Assembly: GCA_017475045.1 (NCBI GenBank) | Contig: JAFVGH010000003.1 | Coordinates: 1 to 35,152 of the forward strand | DNA: 35,152 nucleotides | Direction of reading: 5' to 3' | Origin: Fibrobacter sp. | Lineage (GTDB): Bacteria; Fibrobacterota; Fibrobacteria; Fibrobacterales; Fibrobacteraceae | Shown: one piece after another, positions 34,734-35,152 of the stretch | Numbering within the stretch: the first letter of the stretch is position 1 | Layout: every line of letters starts with the position of its first letter | Notes under the pieces: model-generated | What the model was told of the DNA's origin: nothing | Databases searched by the model: none | Seen by the model: the letters and a program-made list of their open reading frames with translations, nothing else | Program-made: the position numbers and the translations under genes

Positions 34734-35152
34734 GCGGCACCACCTGCAGGAATGAACTTGCGGATAGCGGCAAACACGTTCTTCGCCTCATCCATCGTCA
34801 TTGACTTCCAGTTCGGTTTCTTCGGCAAGCTTCCGCTTTTCGCCAGCTCATCAGCCATGCTGACAATCTGCTTTTTCGCTTCATCGTATTCGGCAATACC
34901 CATTGTTTCCTGAATATCGGAAATCTCGTTGCGGATGAAGTTGATCACTGTCGGCAAGGTCTGCGCTCCCTTCGGCAGCTTGTCCGATGTGCTGACACTT
35001 CCGGGCGCGTCCTGATTGATGGGTTTCACTTCCGGCGGCTCGTCATCCGGCTGCTCGGGCTTATCCGGGGCTTCCTCACTGATCTCGCCCCACTTGAAAC
35101 AGATTTTCCCGGATGCCTGGTTCTTGATTTCAACGCCGGTAATCACGCCGTC
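34730..35152 (-). CDS. Early phage protein, partial at the right edge (at least 140 aa)
   Basis: The frame is open to the last base of the window (DGVITGVEIKNQASGKICFK ...), so its true start lies outside; an internal GTG at 35144-35146 has no ribosome site visible. The middle is a proline- and acid-rich linker (DKPEQPDDEPPEVKP), and the C-terminus is a helical domain (TLPTVINFIRNEISDIQETM ... KSMTMDEAKNVFAAIRKFIP). Stop overlaps the NinB-like start. Possibly the C-terminal part of a recombination protein, given its neighbours; not recognised. Confidence 0.65.
   Translation of the reverse strand, partial: DGVITGVEIKNQASGKICFKWGEISEEAPDKPEQPDDEPPEVKPINQDAPGSVSTSDKLPKGAQTLPTVINFIRNEISDIQETMGIAEYDEAKKQIVSMADELAKSGSLPKKPNWKSMTMDEAKNVFAAIRKFIPAGGAA

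Noticed and set aside
1..35152. CRISPR arrays, insertion sequences, transposases, rRNA genes
   Set aside because: No regularly spaced repeats, no transposase motifs or terminal inverted repeats with target duplications and no rRNA-like sequence were found on reading both strands.

Overview
The window is almost entirely one temperate, long-tailed (siphovirus-like) phage genome of the Listeria A118 / SPP1 structural type, from a Gram-positive Bacillota host, most likely a gut or rumen Clostridia. Evidence for the host: strong AGGAGG ribosome sites and TTGACA/TATAAT promoters, a Dp-1-type holin beside an NlpC/P60-SH3 endolysin, A118-type 'minor capsid' head-tail connectors, and a 3' fragment of a bacterial tRNA-Asn at the attachment site. 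I cannot name host or phage species from the sequence alone.

Layout. Nearly all genes read leftward (minus strand); only three lysogeny genes and one apparent small RNA read rightward. From 1 to 2426 (minus) is the immunity-proximal early region: a strong promoter at 2459-2487 drives a string of very small proteins that ends in a hairpin at 513-532, and a second promoter at 452-480 drives a small Xre regulator and a gene cut by the left edge. From 2555 to 4819 (plus) is the lysogeny operon: a LexA/CI-type self-cleaving repressor, a secreted protein and a tyrosine integrase. From about 4764 to 5013 lies an attP with a tRNA-Asn 3' half, repeated arm-type sites and paired palindromes. From 5072 to 6570 (minus) is lysis, 6586-16500 tail, 16520-19794 connectors, capsid and scaffold, 20707-25239 minor head protein, portal and terminase, followed by an HNH nuclease. 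From 26070 to 27818 sits a self-contained cassette (two promoters, GNAT-like XF1762 protein, radical SAM enzyme, ribbon-helix-helix regulator, terminator). From 28124 to the right edge are early/replication genes: DUF3850, late regulator, SSB, a DnaD-like replisome protein, HTH proteins, an HNH protein, a NinB-like protein and a gene cut by the edge.

Because lysis and tail genes lie on the far side of the att site from the integrase, and because the minus-strand early genes run off the left edge while the matching early/replication genes run in from the right edge, the window reads as an unintegrated (circularly permuted) phage genome or viral contig rather than a prophage with host flanks. 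The two cut genes are in the same strand and compatible reading frame across the ends.

The most interesting items are the RHH / radical SAM / GNAT cassette, which has two promoters with the same direct-repeat operator and abuts the 23-codon stump of a ParB-like gene; a plus-strand structured RNA candidate at 20518-20669 inside the otherwise leftward head operon; and the unusually legible attP.
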